Origin: Paenibacillus sp. 481
Lineage (GTDB): Bacteria > Bacillota > Bacilli > Paenibacillales > Paenibacillaceae
Reading direction: 5' to 3'
Length of the DNA stretch: 64,000 nucleotides
Assembly (NCBI RefSeq): GCF_021223605.1
Contig: NZ_CP075175.1
Coordinates: 1,139,001-1,203,000 of the forward strand
Shown here: positions 17,254 to 23,700 of the stretch, piece by piece
Numbering within the stretch: position 1 is the stretch's first letter
Layout of the letters: each line of letters begins with the position of its first letter
Notes under the pieces: generated by a model
Database searches by the model: none
Seen by the model: only the letters and a program-made list of their open reading frames with translations
Told to the model about the DNA's origin: nothing
Position numbers and translations under genes: made by a program

Positions 17254-19119
17254 TTACGTAACGCCTCGGCTGATTACCTTTCTGCGCTGCGGCTGTTTTG
17301 GAGCATCAAAAAAACCGCTCGGTTTGAGCGGTTCATCAAGTTTAGGATTTAATATTTCAATTGCTGCTCGATTGTACACCGCTAAGTCGAGCGGTTCGTT
17401 TCGAGCTCTCACTCGGACCCAAACGTGGTAAGGGGCTCCCATCTTGTAACGTTTTTGCATTACCTCCGCAGTTAGTCCCTCGAAATATTGCATCTCATAT
17501 CCCCGATTTCGCTCGGGGGTGGTAAGCGGAAAATGGCAATATCCTTGTGTTTTATTACCTTCCTTATCCGTCGGTGGCAAAGCAACAGCGCTCATGACCT
17601 TCGATTTACCTTCATTTACGCCTAAGCGAATAACCATCGCTCTGTAACGGTTATTCTGAGAAGTGCCTATTATCAACGGCAGATAGGTTCCATCACCTGA
17701 ATCCTCACCCTTAATAGCAAATACCCTACGGACTTCACGAGGTTTGCAAAATCTATAAACCTCATTCGTGAAGTGACCACCTGAGTCCATACATGTAATT
17801 GCAATAGAAAACTTCCGTCCCTCCGCATCTTTCCATATCCGCTTTAGATATTCGTCCAAGTCTGTCCATACTTGAGATTGATTCAAATCACCATAAATCA
17901 CGTGATACTCAATGCGCCAATTTTCATGGCCAGCGCCCCAGCCCTGCACTTCAATCTCAAAACGGTTGTCTTGAGTATCCACGGCTGCAGTTAAAACTTT
18001 GACACCGCTAGGAACATCAGCGTGATACATTTCGCGGCGATTGTATAATATTTCATGGTCCATGACCTCGACTTTTTCTTCCCACGATTCTGCCAAAACC
18101 GTGTTAAAAAAAGTTTTTAGCAATTCCGAACCGCCTTGATTAGCCTTATACCAATCGTTGACGATGCTCTTCCAAGTTACATTGATAGTTGCGTACAAAC
18201 TACTAAGCTGGAAACCGCGAACTGTAGCATGCTTTTTTCGAGCTACCCAGGTACCGCGTGAGCCCATATCCTTCTTCCACTCAAACTCTGCATGAAGAGT
18301 TCCACAGTGTTCACAAGCATGATCAACTTTGGTACATTGACTTGTTTCTTTGTCATATTCAAATTTAAGCCGCTTCCACTCCAATACTTGCAGTTCATCA
18401 CAAGACGGACATGGCAATTGGAACTGTTCCATCGTGCTGTCATTATAGAGCGATTCAATTTTCGAAATCCCTTTTACAGTCGGCGTCGAAACCAAGACAA
18501 GCTTTTTATTATAAAATGTCTTAGTACGCGCTGTTACCAACGAAACCGGATCGCCCTCTTTACCTGCCGACAATGGAAAACGATCAACTTCATCGGCAAT
18601 AACCACTCGAATCGGCTTAGAAGCCAATGATGCAGGTGAATTTGCTCCAGCGATGTTGATCCTGCCGCCTGGAAATGACTTATAGAGAATAGTATTTCTG
18701 CTGTCTCGGCTTTTATCTTTCACAATAAGCTTTGATAGCTGCGGCGAATCGCGGTACATGGGCGTTAGACGGTCATTTGAAAAGTCTCTTGCAACCGTCA
18801 AATCTGGTTGTATTACCATTATTGGCGCTGGATCGTGGCCTGTGAAATACCCGATCGTATTAAGCTGAATGTCCGTTTTACCTAACTGAGCAGCCCACAT
18901 ACACACTACCATTTCGATTAATGGATCAGATATAGCCCTCATTGGCTCCCGTTGATAAGGAGCGCGGTCAGTATTCCACGGACCAGGTTCCGCAGATGCT
19001 TCTGGCGATAGCACTCGATGTTCGTCTGCCCATTCATCTATACCGATCAGAGGCGGAGGAGCGACAAGCTTTACGATGCTGCGGAGTAATTCAAGAGTTT
19101 GGCGCTTTTGTCGGTTCAT
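17254..19119 (-). CDS. Terminase large subunit (lambda GpA family)
   Basis: A 621-residue packaging ATPase and nuclease of the GpA family. Visible features include the DEWADEHRVLSPEASAEPGPWNTDRAPYQREPM opening, MWAAQLGKTDIQLNTIGYF (adenine and Walker A-like region), VIADEVDRFP (Walker B), VLVSTPTVKG, the zinc-binding CPSCDELQVLEW with later CEHCG, and the nuclease segment with TAAVDTQDNRFEIEVQGWG. It overlaps the small subunit gene by 4 bases. Confidence 0.95.
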   Translation of the reverse strand: MNRQKRQTLELLRSIVKLVAPPPLIGIDEWADEHRVLSPEASAEPGPWNTDRAPYQREPMRAISDPLIEMVVCMWAAQLGKTDIQLNTIGYFTGHDPAPIMVIQPDLTVARDFSNDRLTPMYRDSPQLSKLIVKDKSRDSRNTILYKSFPGGRINIAGANSPASLASKPIRVVIADEVDRFPLSAGKEGDPVSLVTARTKTFYNKKLVLVSTPTVKGISKIESLYNDSTMEQFQLPCPSCDELQVLEWKRLKFEYDKETSQCTKVDHACEHCGTLHAEFEWKKDMGSRGTWVARKKHATVRGFQLSSLYATINVTWKSIVNDWYKANQGGSELLKTFFNTVLAESWEEKVEVMDHEILYNRREMYHADVPSGVKVLTAAVDTQDNRFEIEVQGWGAGHENWRIEYHVIYGDLNQSQVWTDLDEYLKRIWKDAEGRKFSIAITCMDSGGHFTNEVYRFCKPREVRRVFAIKGEDSGDGTYLPLIIGTSQNNRYRAMVIRLGVNEGKSKVMSAVALPPTDKEGNKTQGYCHFPLTTPERNRGYEMQYFEGLTAEVMQKRYKMGAPYHVWVRVRARNEPLDLAVYNRAAIEILNPKLDEPLKPSGFFDAPKQPQRRKVISRGVT

Positions 19120-19649
19120 GAGTCATCACGTTTCAACGGATCGTATTTAGAAAGCTCAAAAAGCGCTAAATTCACACGTTTTTCAAGCATGACTCGAATT
19201 TCTTTAGGATCAGTCATATAAGACAGTTCATTCGCCAATTTTGGCGGTAAACTGGTCAAATTTGACCTAAAAACGACTATTAGCCCCCCCCACGCGTCCT
19301 GCACATCTGCTGTAGTGTGCAAATTACCCCGTTTTTCCTCTAGCTCAAGCTGCGCAATCTCTTTTTTAACTTGTTCATGTTCTGCTTTTATGTCCCGATA
19401 ACTTAGCTTGCCATCTGTAGACTCCCCTTCAATGTGATTCAGGTATGCCTTTATAGCATCGCCAAGCTTATATTTCTTCCCTGACTTCTTGATGATTCCA
19501 TCACGATTCAGTTTCCTGATCCACACATCGGATTTGCCAACCAAAGAAGCTAATTGACTCGCTGAAACCTCTAATTCATCGATTTTCTCCCCTTTCGCCA
19601 TAAGCTCACCCGCTTTCGATTTGTAATGAAATGTACTTTCGCTTTTCAC
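19116..19649 (-). CDS. Terminase small subunit (Nu1-like)
   Basis: A 177-residue DNA-packaging protein of the Nu1 type. The N-terminal winged helix-turn-helix (ELEVSASQLASLVGKSDVWIRKLNRDGIIKKSGKKYKLGD, about 24-64) is the cos recognition domain. It is followed by a charged coiled-coil region (EHEQVKKEIAQLELEEKRGN). The C-terminal part interacts with the large subunit in the family. A better start may be the internal Met near residue 14 (MAKGEKIDELEVSASQ), which is preceded by a GGTGAG purine run. Confidence 0.88.
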   Translation of the reverse strand: MKSESTFHYKSKAGELMAKGEKIDELEVSASQLASLVGKSDVWIRKLNRDGIIKKSGKKYKLGDAIKAYLNHIEGESTDGKLSYRDIKAEHEQVKKEIAQLELEEKRGNLHTTADVQDAWGGLIVVFRSNLTSLPPKLANELSYMTDPKEIRVMLEKRVNLALFELSKYDPLKRDDS

Positions 19650-19810
19650 TCACTCAAATACACATTGATTTTTGGCGCATCAGATGAAGAAAAAATTTAC
19701 AAAAAAACTCCTGTTCATGCGACTTAGTGTAAAAACGAAAGTGAATTTAAAAATTAAAGTCTACTCGGTTTTCGGGGCTGCGCGCACCCGCATTAAAAAT
19801 AAAACTCCCA

Positions 19811-19885
19811 AAGTACCTACGCTGCAGCTCTAACACCTACTGTGTACCACTACAGCGCATCCTCAGCACCTACTCCGTGCCACTG
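19811..19885. repeat. Imperfect repeats upstream of terminase genes, candidate packaging-site (cosB-like) elements
   Basis: Three copies of ACCTAC occur at 19815-19820, 19835-19840 and 19868-19873. The last two sit in an imperfect 22-bp repeat (CACCTACTGTGTACCACTAC and CACCTACTCCGTGCCACTGT). They lie directly upstream of the Nu1-like terminase gene, where lambda-type phages keep cos and the terminase-binding R sites. No cohesive-end cut site can be read from the sequence alone. Confidence 0.35.
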
Positions 19886-20087
19886 TCAATCGCGGCCGCC
19901 TGCTCATGACTTGATGCCGCATGCGGTTGAGTTGCCGTACTGTTTCATATTGTGGTCGCTTGTCAGTTGCGAGCCACAGTGAACATAGTGGAACAAACTC
20001 ACTGAATAGACGATGTAACTCTATTAGTTCGTTTGTTAATGATTCAACTGCTTCTCGTATTTTTTCGGCCTCTTCTTTTCCGAGCAT
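19863..20087 (-). CDS. Hypothetical phage protein
   Basis: A 74-residue mainly helical protein (MLGKEEAEKIREAVESLTNE start) with a good ribosome binding site (GAGGGAGG) 7 bases ahead of ATG. The C-terminal 20 residues are Arg-rich. It overlaps the end of an upstream small membrane protein gene and lies between that gene and the terminase block. No family is recognised. Its C-terminal codons coincide with the repeat region proposed as a packaging signal. Confidence 0.6.
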   Translation of the reverse strand: MLGKEEAEKIREAVESLTNELIELHRLFSEFVPLCSLWLATDKRPQYETVRQLNRMRHQVMSRRPRLTVARSRC

Positions 20088-20223
20088 GATGAGCCTCCCT
20101 CAAAATAGATATAGTCAATGTCCCAAAGGCAACCACGCTCATGAACAACCAAAGCCACCAATAGTTTACGAACTTCTCGCCTTCCGTCATATGGATCATG
20201 TCATTAATAAAGGTTTGAATCAT
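20044..20223 (-). CDS. Small phage membrane protein
   Basis: A 59-residue ORF starting MIQTFINDMIHMTEGEKFVN, with one strongly hydrophobic segment (WWLWLFMSVVAFGTLTISIL, residues 22-41) and a basic C-terminus (KRRGRK). Its ATG overlaps the stop codon of the preceding gene (CGATGA), and GAGGTGA lies upstream, so it is probably translationally coupled. No function can be assigned; holin-like or superinfection roles are possible for proteins of this shape. Confidence 0.5.
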   Translation of the reverse strand: MIQTFINDMIHMTEGEKFVNYWWLWLFMSVVAFGTLTISILREAHHARKRRGRKNTRSS

Positions 20224-20396
20224 CGCTGCGTGTCACCTCTATACGTTGAATCTCTTTCTGCCATATGGGTGTATATGAGTAACAATGCAATTAATATTGC
20301 TGCATCAATGTTGCCTAATAATGTGCAGACTGCTATACATCCATAATGAACTGCCTTGGATATCTTCCATTGGTTTATCAAGAACCAACGCTTCAT
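20220..20396 (-). CDS. Small phage membrane protein
   Basis: A 58-residue ORF. The ATG at 20396 (MKRWFLINQWKISKAVHYGC) lies 8 bases from GGGG and is preferred over an upstream GTG inside the Shine-Dalgarno region. It has two short hydrophobic stretches (AVHYGCIAVCTLLG and AAILIALLLIYTHM). The stop codon overlaps the start of the next small membrane gene by 4 bases. It lies just downstream of a terminator that closes the Pmp3-like gene. Confidence 0.5.
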   Translation of the reverse strand: MKRWFLINQWKISKAVHYGCIAVCTLLGNIDAAILIALLLIYTHMAERDSTYRGDTQR

Positions 20397-20406
20397 GTAT
20401 ATCACC

Positions 20407-20437
20407 CCACAAAAAAAGCACCCTCGGCGGGTGCTGG
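20407..20437 (-). terminator. Rho-independent terminator after the Pmp3-like gene
   Basis: On the minus strand AGCACCC and GGGTGCT form a 7-bp stem with a 5-base loop, followed by seven T residues. It lies 10 bases past the stop codon of the Pmp3-like gene. Confidence 0.88.
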
Positions 20438-20446
20438 CTCTAATTA

Positions 20447-20659
20447 TTAATGTCGTGATGATCGAATTAGTTCGGCTTGCTTTATCATACGCTTATTTGC
20501 CTTATGCTCGCTTACTACCAGAAACGCGTGAATCATCCCTGGAATAATAAAACACAGAGTCAAAAGAAAATTAAGCAGCGCTTGAATAGGTTTGCCGCAA
20601 AATAATACTGCAACAGGCGGCAAAAGAATGGCGAGTAAATACATACCATGATCACTCAC
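20447..20659 (-). CDS. Pmp3/YqaE family small membrane protein
   Basis: A 65- to 70-residue protein with the Pmp3/YqaE family pattern of two membrane helices. The core ILLPPVAVLFCGKPIQALLNF and LCFIIPGMIHAFLVV (residues about 10-48) is diagnostic. In yeast and plants Pmp3 proteins modulate membrane potential and salt tolerance; bacterial roles are poorly known. The first in-frame start is GTG at 20659, but the ATG at 20644 (MYLLAILLPP) is equally plausible because no clear ribosome site precedes either. It lies inside the phage segment, so it may be cargo. Confidence 0.82.
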   Translation of the reverse strand: MSDHGMYLLAILLPPVAVLFCGKPIQALLNFLLTLCFIIPGMIHAFLVVSEHKANKRMIKQAELIRSSRH

Positions 20660-20803
20660 TTTCGCAAGGTTTAAGCGCAGTATAACATTCCATGTTTTAC
20701 CTAATCAATCGTTATTTCTCTTTTGGCCCGAAACAAATGGTGAATATTAACACGCATGATAATAATGAGACAAATAGCATTAAGATACACCGCATAACTT
20801 CAT

Positions 20804-21550
20804 TCAACATATTTTGTAGCCTGCTTCACCGAGCGGATTGAGCCAAGGAACATAACTGGCGTTCTTACTGAAATCGAAATCGGACTGCGTTTTGACATCG
20901 CTTAGCACTGTGAGGCCCTTTAATGCTTGTATATTCTTTATTTCCTGCATTCTATCTAGTGTCCATTGCCCTGCTGCGTCGTGGAAGTCTTCCCACATAA
21001 TACCGTCCACGTGCAGGCATGAATGATAACGAAGCGTGTGAAAGCCTCTGTTCTGGATGATCAGCCCTTCTGTGTTCGTTGCTCGAATATCTGCAATCAG
21101 CTGCAGCAATCCTGCGTGTTGCTTAGCTTTATCATTCGCCGTAAAGTGATCTTTCTCTGCGATGTCCGCAACAGTGTCGAAGAACACACCGTCAAGGCCA
21201 AGCCCCATGATAAGCCTTTTGTACTCGCTTAGTAAGATGCTGCGGTAATGCGCTTGACTAATGTCCATTTGATAGGACTTCCATTGTGGGAAACGGTACG
21301 GCACACCTTTCACGTGGAAGTAGTCACTTGTACGTAGTTGGTTTAAGTAGGGAACAGCTTCGTTTGCTTGCATTGTGGACAGATAACCGACCACTAACGC
21401 TCCCTTAGACTTGATTGTCTTCACCATTTCTTTTGTGAGAAAATTTGCCTCCATGATGACTAACCCGTAATCCGCTAATTTAAGCTGCTGTTCTGGCGTC
21501 GGGTTTTCATAGAAGACTCGGAAACTTTTGACTCCTCTAAACTTGTCCAT
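20804..21550 (-). CDS. GH114-like glycoside hydrolase (endo-alpha-1,4-polygalactosaminidase family)
   Basis: The ORF opens at 21565, but ATG 21550 (MDKFRGVKSFRVFY) is better placed behind GGAGATGA and gives 248 residues. The fold is a TIM barrel of the GH114/TM1410 type. Visible strands are YGLVIMEANFL, GALVVGYLST, the GLGLDGVFFDTVAD active-site strand (about 120-133), GLIIQNRGF, DGIMWEDF and LTVLSDV. Family members cleave galactosaminoglycan-type polymers. No signal peptide is seen, so in a phage setting release would need lysis. It is flanked by terminators and is probably a cargo gene. Confidence 0.75.
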   Translation of the reverse strand: MDKFRGVKSFRVFYENPTPEQQLKLADYGLVIMEANFLTKEMVKTIKSKGALVVGYLSTMQANEAVPYLNQLRTSDYFHVKGVPYRFPQWKSYQMDISQAHYRSILLSEYKRLIMGLGLDGVFFDTVADIAEKDHFTANDKAKQHAGLLQLIADIRATNTEGLIIQNRGFHTLRYHSCLHVDGIMWEDFHDAAGQWTLDRMQEIKNIQALKGLTVLSDVKTQSDFDFSKNASYVPWLNPLGEAGYKIC

Positions 21551-21582
21551 GATCTTCATCTCCATTCATTTTTTATAAAAAC

Positions 21583-21610
21583 AAAAAAACGTCACTCGGA
21601 AGAGTGACAT
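21583..21610 (-). terminator. Rho-independent terminator
   Basis: On the minus strand GTCACTC and GAGTGAC pair around a TTCC loop and are followed by GTTTTTTTG. It ends any transcript coming from the repeat region at 21.6-22.0 kb just before the GH114-like gene. Confidence 0.8.
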
Positions 21611-21689
21611 TTGCGACGTATATATATTTACTAAGTACGTAAACAGTAGAAGATCTAAATATAAGTAACTATATATAGTTATTCTTGTT

Positions 21690-21905
21690 TGTGTTCAAAT
21701 TGCTGTTCAAAACGTTGTTCACGCACATGGCGCAAACCCTTGTGGCTCTAAGGGAAATACCTGCTCAAATCGTTGTTCAAATCGTTGTTCACTTGCTGTT
21801 CAAATCGCTGTTCAGCAGAGTGGTGAAATCCCTTACCCCGTATGGCCTCAAGGTTGCTCAAAACGTTGTTCATCAGGGGTCCGAAAAACCTTACATGGGC
21901 TCAAA
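21690..21905 (-). repeat. Cluster of short repeats built on GAACAACGATTT
   Basis: On the minus strand the 12-base unit TGAACAACGATT and variants (TGAACAGCGATT, TGAACAACGTTT, TGAACAGCAATT) recur at least eight times. They are arranged in three blocks, each preceded by a divergent spacer beginning GAGCCC or GAGGCC. One minus frame of about 41 codons (MNNVLSNLEAI to DLSRYFP) is open across two blocks but has no convincing ribosome site. I cannot assign a function. The region from 21,566 to 22,151 has no other gene, only this cluster and two terminators. Confidence 0.7.
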
Positions 21906-22007
21906 TTAGCTTGGGAAATAATTCGAACTTGATCATCGAACAAATACCGCATCAAAAGAGCCTTCATAAATAGCTTTCCCTACGCGTGCAATCTTCATTC
22001 GAGACAA

Positions 22008-22036
22008 CAAAAAAGGCGACCTGATTAGTCGCCCGA
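22008..22036 (-). terminator. Rho-independent terminator downstream of truncated gerE
   Basis: On the minus strand GGCGAC and GTCGCC pair around a 7-base loop and are followed by TTTTTTG. It lies about 115 bases after the gerE stop codon, on the phage side of the presumed junction. Confidence 0.8.
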
Positions 22037-22151
22037 CTGCCCGTCTTATGAAATTATCATGTTACAAATATAACACAGGGAAATCAAAGCAACACACACA
22101 TTATAGACAAAAATCACATAATATTCGCGCAAAAAACATGCACTGTTTTAG

Positions 22152-22319
22152 TTAGTCTTTATTATACATCAGCTTTGAGATATGGTTACGTACTGTTTTT
22201 TCACTAATAAACAGCTGCTGCGCGATATCTCGGGTCGTTTTGTCCTGAACGAGCAATTCAAAGACTTCACGTTCACGATTAGTCAACAAAAATTTACTTT
22301 TGTGATCGCTACCCTTCAA
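22152..22319 (-). pseudogene. gerE: gerE, 5' portion only (LuxR/GerE-type sporulation regulator truncated at prophage junction)
   Basis: A 55-codon ORF with TTG start behind AAGGAGG. Residues 10-48 match GerE, the late mother-cell regulator of spore coat genes: FLLTNREREVFELLVQDK and then the HTH ISEKTVRNHIS. B. subtilis GerE has 74 residues and continues with the QKLGVKGRSQAVVEL helix. Here the sequence diverges after NHIS and stops at KLMYNKD, so the fourth helix, needed for dimerisation in this family, is absent. The divergence coincides with the start of phage DNA. It could be a prophage-split gene rejoined by excision, or a decayed paralogue. The gene identity is firm; the split-gene reading is inference. 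Confidence 0.85.
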
Positions 22320-22380
22320 GTGTCACCCCTCCTTGCCCGAATTTTTGTAATTTAACAAGGTTAAGGGATACAGTCAAATT

Positions 22381-22408
22381 TATACTATGAAGGGCCATAA
22401 CACTTGGT
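22381..22408 (-). promoter_or_regulatory. Sigma-K-type promoter of gerE
   Basis: On the minus strand AC (22408-22407) is followed by 17 bases and CATAGTATA (22389-22381). This fits the sigma-K consensus AC-N16/17-CATANNNTA exactly. It lies about 60 bases upstream of the gerE start codon. gerE is a sigma-K target in B. subtilis. Confidence 0.75.
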
Positions 22409-22418
22409 GCGCCACATC

Positions 22419-22480
22419 GAAAAAATGGGCTTCGCTTTCTTACGCCATTATAAATGCGTAAGATGCGAAGCCCATTTTTA
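22419..22480. terminator. Strong bidirectional terminator
   Basis: A long near-perfect inverted repeat has AAAAATGGGCTTCG (22421-22434) pairing with CGAAGCCCATTTTT (22466-22479), extended inward by TTACGC/GCGTAA. It has A-runs before and T-runs after on both strands. It separates the YhcN/YlaJ gene from the gerE promoter. Confidence 0.88.
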
Positions 22481-22498
22481 ACAAACATACAGCTTGTA

Positions 22499-23431
22499 CT
22501 ATCGAACTCCTGGCGCGGTGTAATTCGTTCGGTTAGGCATCGTTGGATAGTTCGGTGGATAGTTGTTGCCACCTGGATAGCCAGTGCCATTGTATCCACT
22601 TGCATTAGTCGGGAACACACGGTAGAGCATTTCCTCGAATTCGGTAGCAAACCCAGACAACGGCTTTCCGTTAGCCGTATGACGCTTGTAGTCATTTAAA
22701 CGTCCTACAAAGTCAGGGTTCTCGGACACATATACGTTGCGACAGTTTGGCGCCTCTTTTTTCACGATATTCGCAATATGATGCTTCAGTTGCGGATCAA
22801 GAGTGTCGTAATTCGCCGTGTTGTTGTACGTCGTATTGTGGTTACGCATCGTACCATTATTGTGCGTCATATTGTTGTTATGCATCACATTGTTGTTATG
22901 CATCACATTGTTGTTATGCATCACATTGTTATTACGCACGCCGTTATTGTGCGTCAGGCTGTTGTTCGTGACGCCATTTCGATTAGTTCCGTACGATTTC
23001 GCTGTTGAATGGTCTGTCGTCACAGCGACATAGGCGTTATTGTTCGTGATGATAACGTTAGCCGATTTGACCCCTTTAATGCCTGCGATTTTATTAGCAA
23101 TGTCCTGATGCATTTGCAAATTGCCAACGCTGTGTGCGCCATAACGTCCACTGTGCGCACCGTTATTATAGCGGCCCGTGCCGTAACCACTATAGTTGCC
23201 AGCGCCATTATGATTCCGATAACCGTCATAACCGTAATTGTTATACGTCCGGTTTCCATCGTGGTTGGTCATCGGATTAAGACCATTTGTAGTTGAGTTA
23301 TAGCGCATGCCGGTCGGGTTATTCAAGCTATTCGGGGTCACATTATTATTGCTGGGGGTTGTACAAGCCGTTAACCCCGTTGTCATTACTAACGCAGCTG
23401 TCAGTGCCAGTAAAGTCGCTTTGATTCGCAT
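22499..23431 (-). CDS. YhcN/YlaJ family sporulation lipoprotein with Asn-rich repeat
   Basis: The start is ATG 23431, behind AAGGAGG, giving 310 residues. The ORF extends upstream, but only this start yields a lipoprotein signal (MRIKATLLALTAALVMTTGL then TAC, lipobox Cys about 22). A YhcN/YlaJ-type domain is visible in two parts: IANKIAGIKGVKSANVIITNNNAYVAV before the insert and ANIVKKEAPNCRNVYVSENPDFVGRLNDY after it. Between them lies an Asn/His/Met-rich insert with an MHNNNV repeat. Homologues are forespore-made spore lipoproteins. The N- and C-terminal regions are also Asn/Gly/Tyr-rich. Confidence 0.85.
   Translation of the reverse strand: MRIKATLLALTAALVMTTGLTACTTPSNNNVTPNSLNNPTGMRYNSTTNGLNPMTNHDGNRTYNNYGYDGYRNHNGAGNYSGYGTGRYNNGAHSGRYGAHSVGNLQMHQDIANKIAGIKGVKSANVIITNNNAYVAVTTDHSTAKSYGTNRNGVTNNSLTHNNGVRNNNVMHNNNVMHNNNVMHNNNMTHNNGTMRNHNTTYNNTANYDTLDPQLKHHIANIVKKEAPNCRNVYVSENPDFVGRLNDYKRHTANGKPLSGFATEFEEMLYRVFPTNASGYNGTGYPGGNNYPPNYPTMPNRTNYTAPGVR
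22868..22932 (-). repeat. 18-bp tandem repeat encoding MHNNNV
   Basis: Three or more consecutive copies of an 18-bp unit (plus strand atgcatcacattgttgtt) lie inside the YhcN/YlaJ gene, with degenerate copies on both sides. The unit is a multiple of three, so copy number changes would keep the frame. Confidence 0.9.
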
Positions 23432-23700
23432 GCATGTTCCTCCTTGTGCATTTACATTTTTGCCGCCACTCTTATATTGCACTGCCTTAGCGGAGTTATG
23501 ATGCCAACCTTTTTCCGCCTCTTCCACAACATCCCTAACATCAGGCTCAAATCTAAAATTCATTGACGGATAAAAAATAGATCGATAAAATTAGCATCAG
23601 GTACTACGATCAAGTAATAATCTAGGTCAATGGTCAATTTCATTTCTTGAAGAAGCCATTTTCGATGCAGTAATCGAAGCATTTAAGGAGGAGACATGAC

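Larger units (their letters stand above)
1..22150 (-). mobile_element. Prophage late region (lambda-like head, P2-like contractile tail), left end beyond window
   Basis: An almost continuous minus-strand run of phage genes goes from the small terminase subunit (19649) to a holin cut by position 1. The order is terminase, portal, protease, decoration, capsid, connectors, sheath, tube, tape measure, baseplate, fibre, lysis. Head and packaging proteins resemble the lambda set and tail proteins the P2 set. No integrase, repressor or replication gene is visible, so the early region must lie beyond the left edge or be missing. The right boundary is placed near 22,150 because host-like sporulation genes begin there, starting with a truncated gerE. 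Phage identity is certain; the exact right end is inferred. Confidence 0.93.

Noticed and set aside
21685-21909. CRISPR-like look of the repeat cluster, and a 74-codon plus-strand ORF across it
   Set aside because: Units are 12 bases, unevenly spaced and imperfect, with no cas genes; the ORF merely translates the repeats.
1-22150. Search for integrase, repressor or replication genes of the prophage
   Set aside because: None of the ORFs in the region resembles them; they must be outside the window or lost.
22747-23296. Several plus-strand ORFs opposite the YhcN/YlaJ gene, rich in Val, Cys or Ile
   Set aside because: They are antisense shadows of the Asn/His-rich repeat; the minus-strand gene has a proper lipobox and ribosome site.
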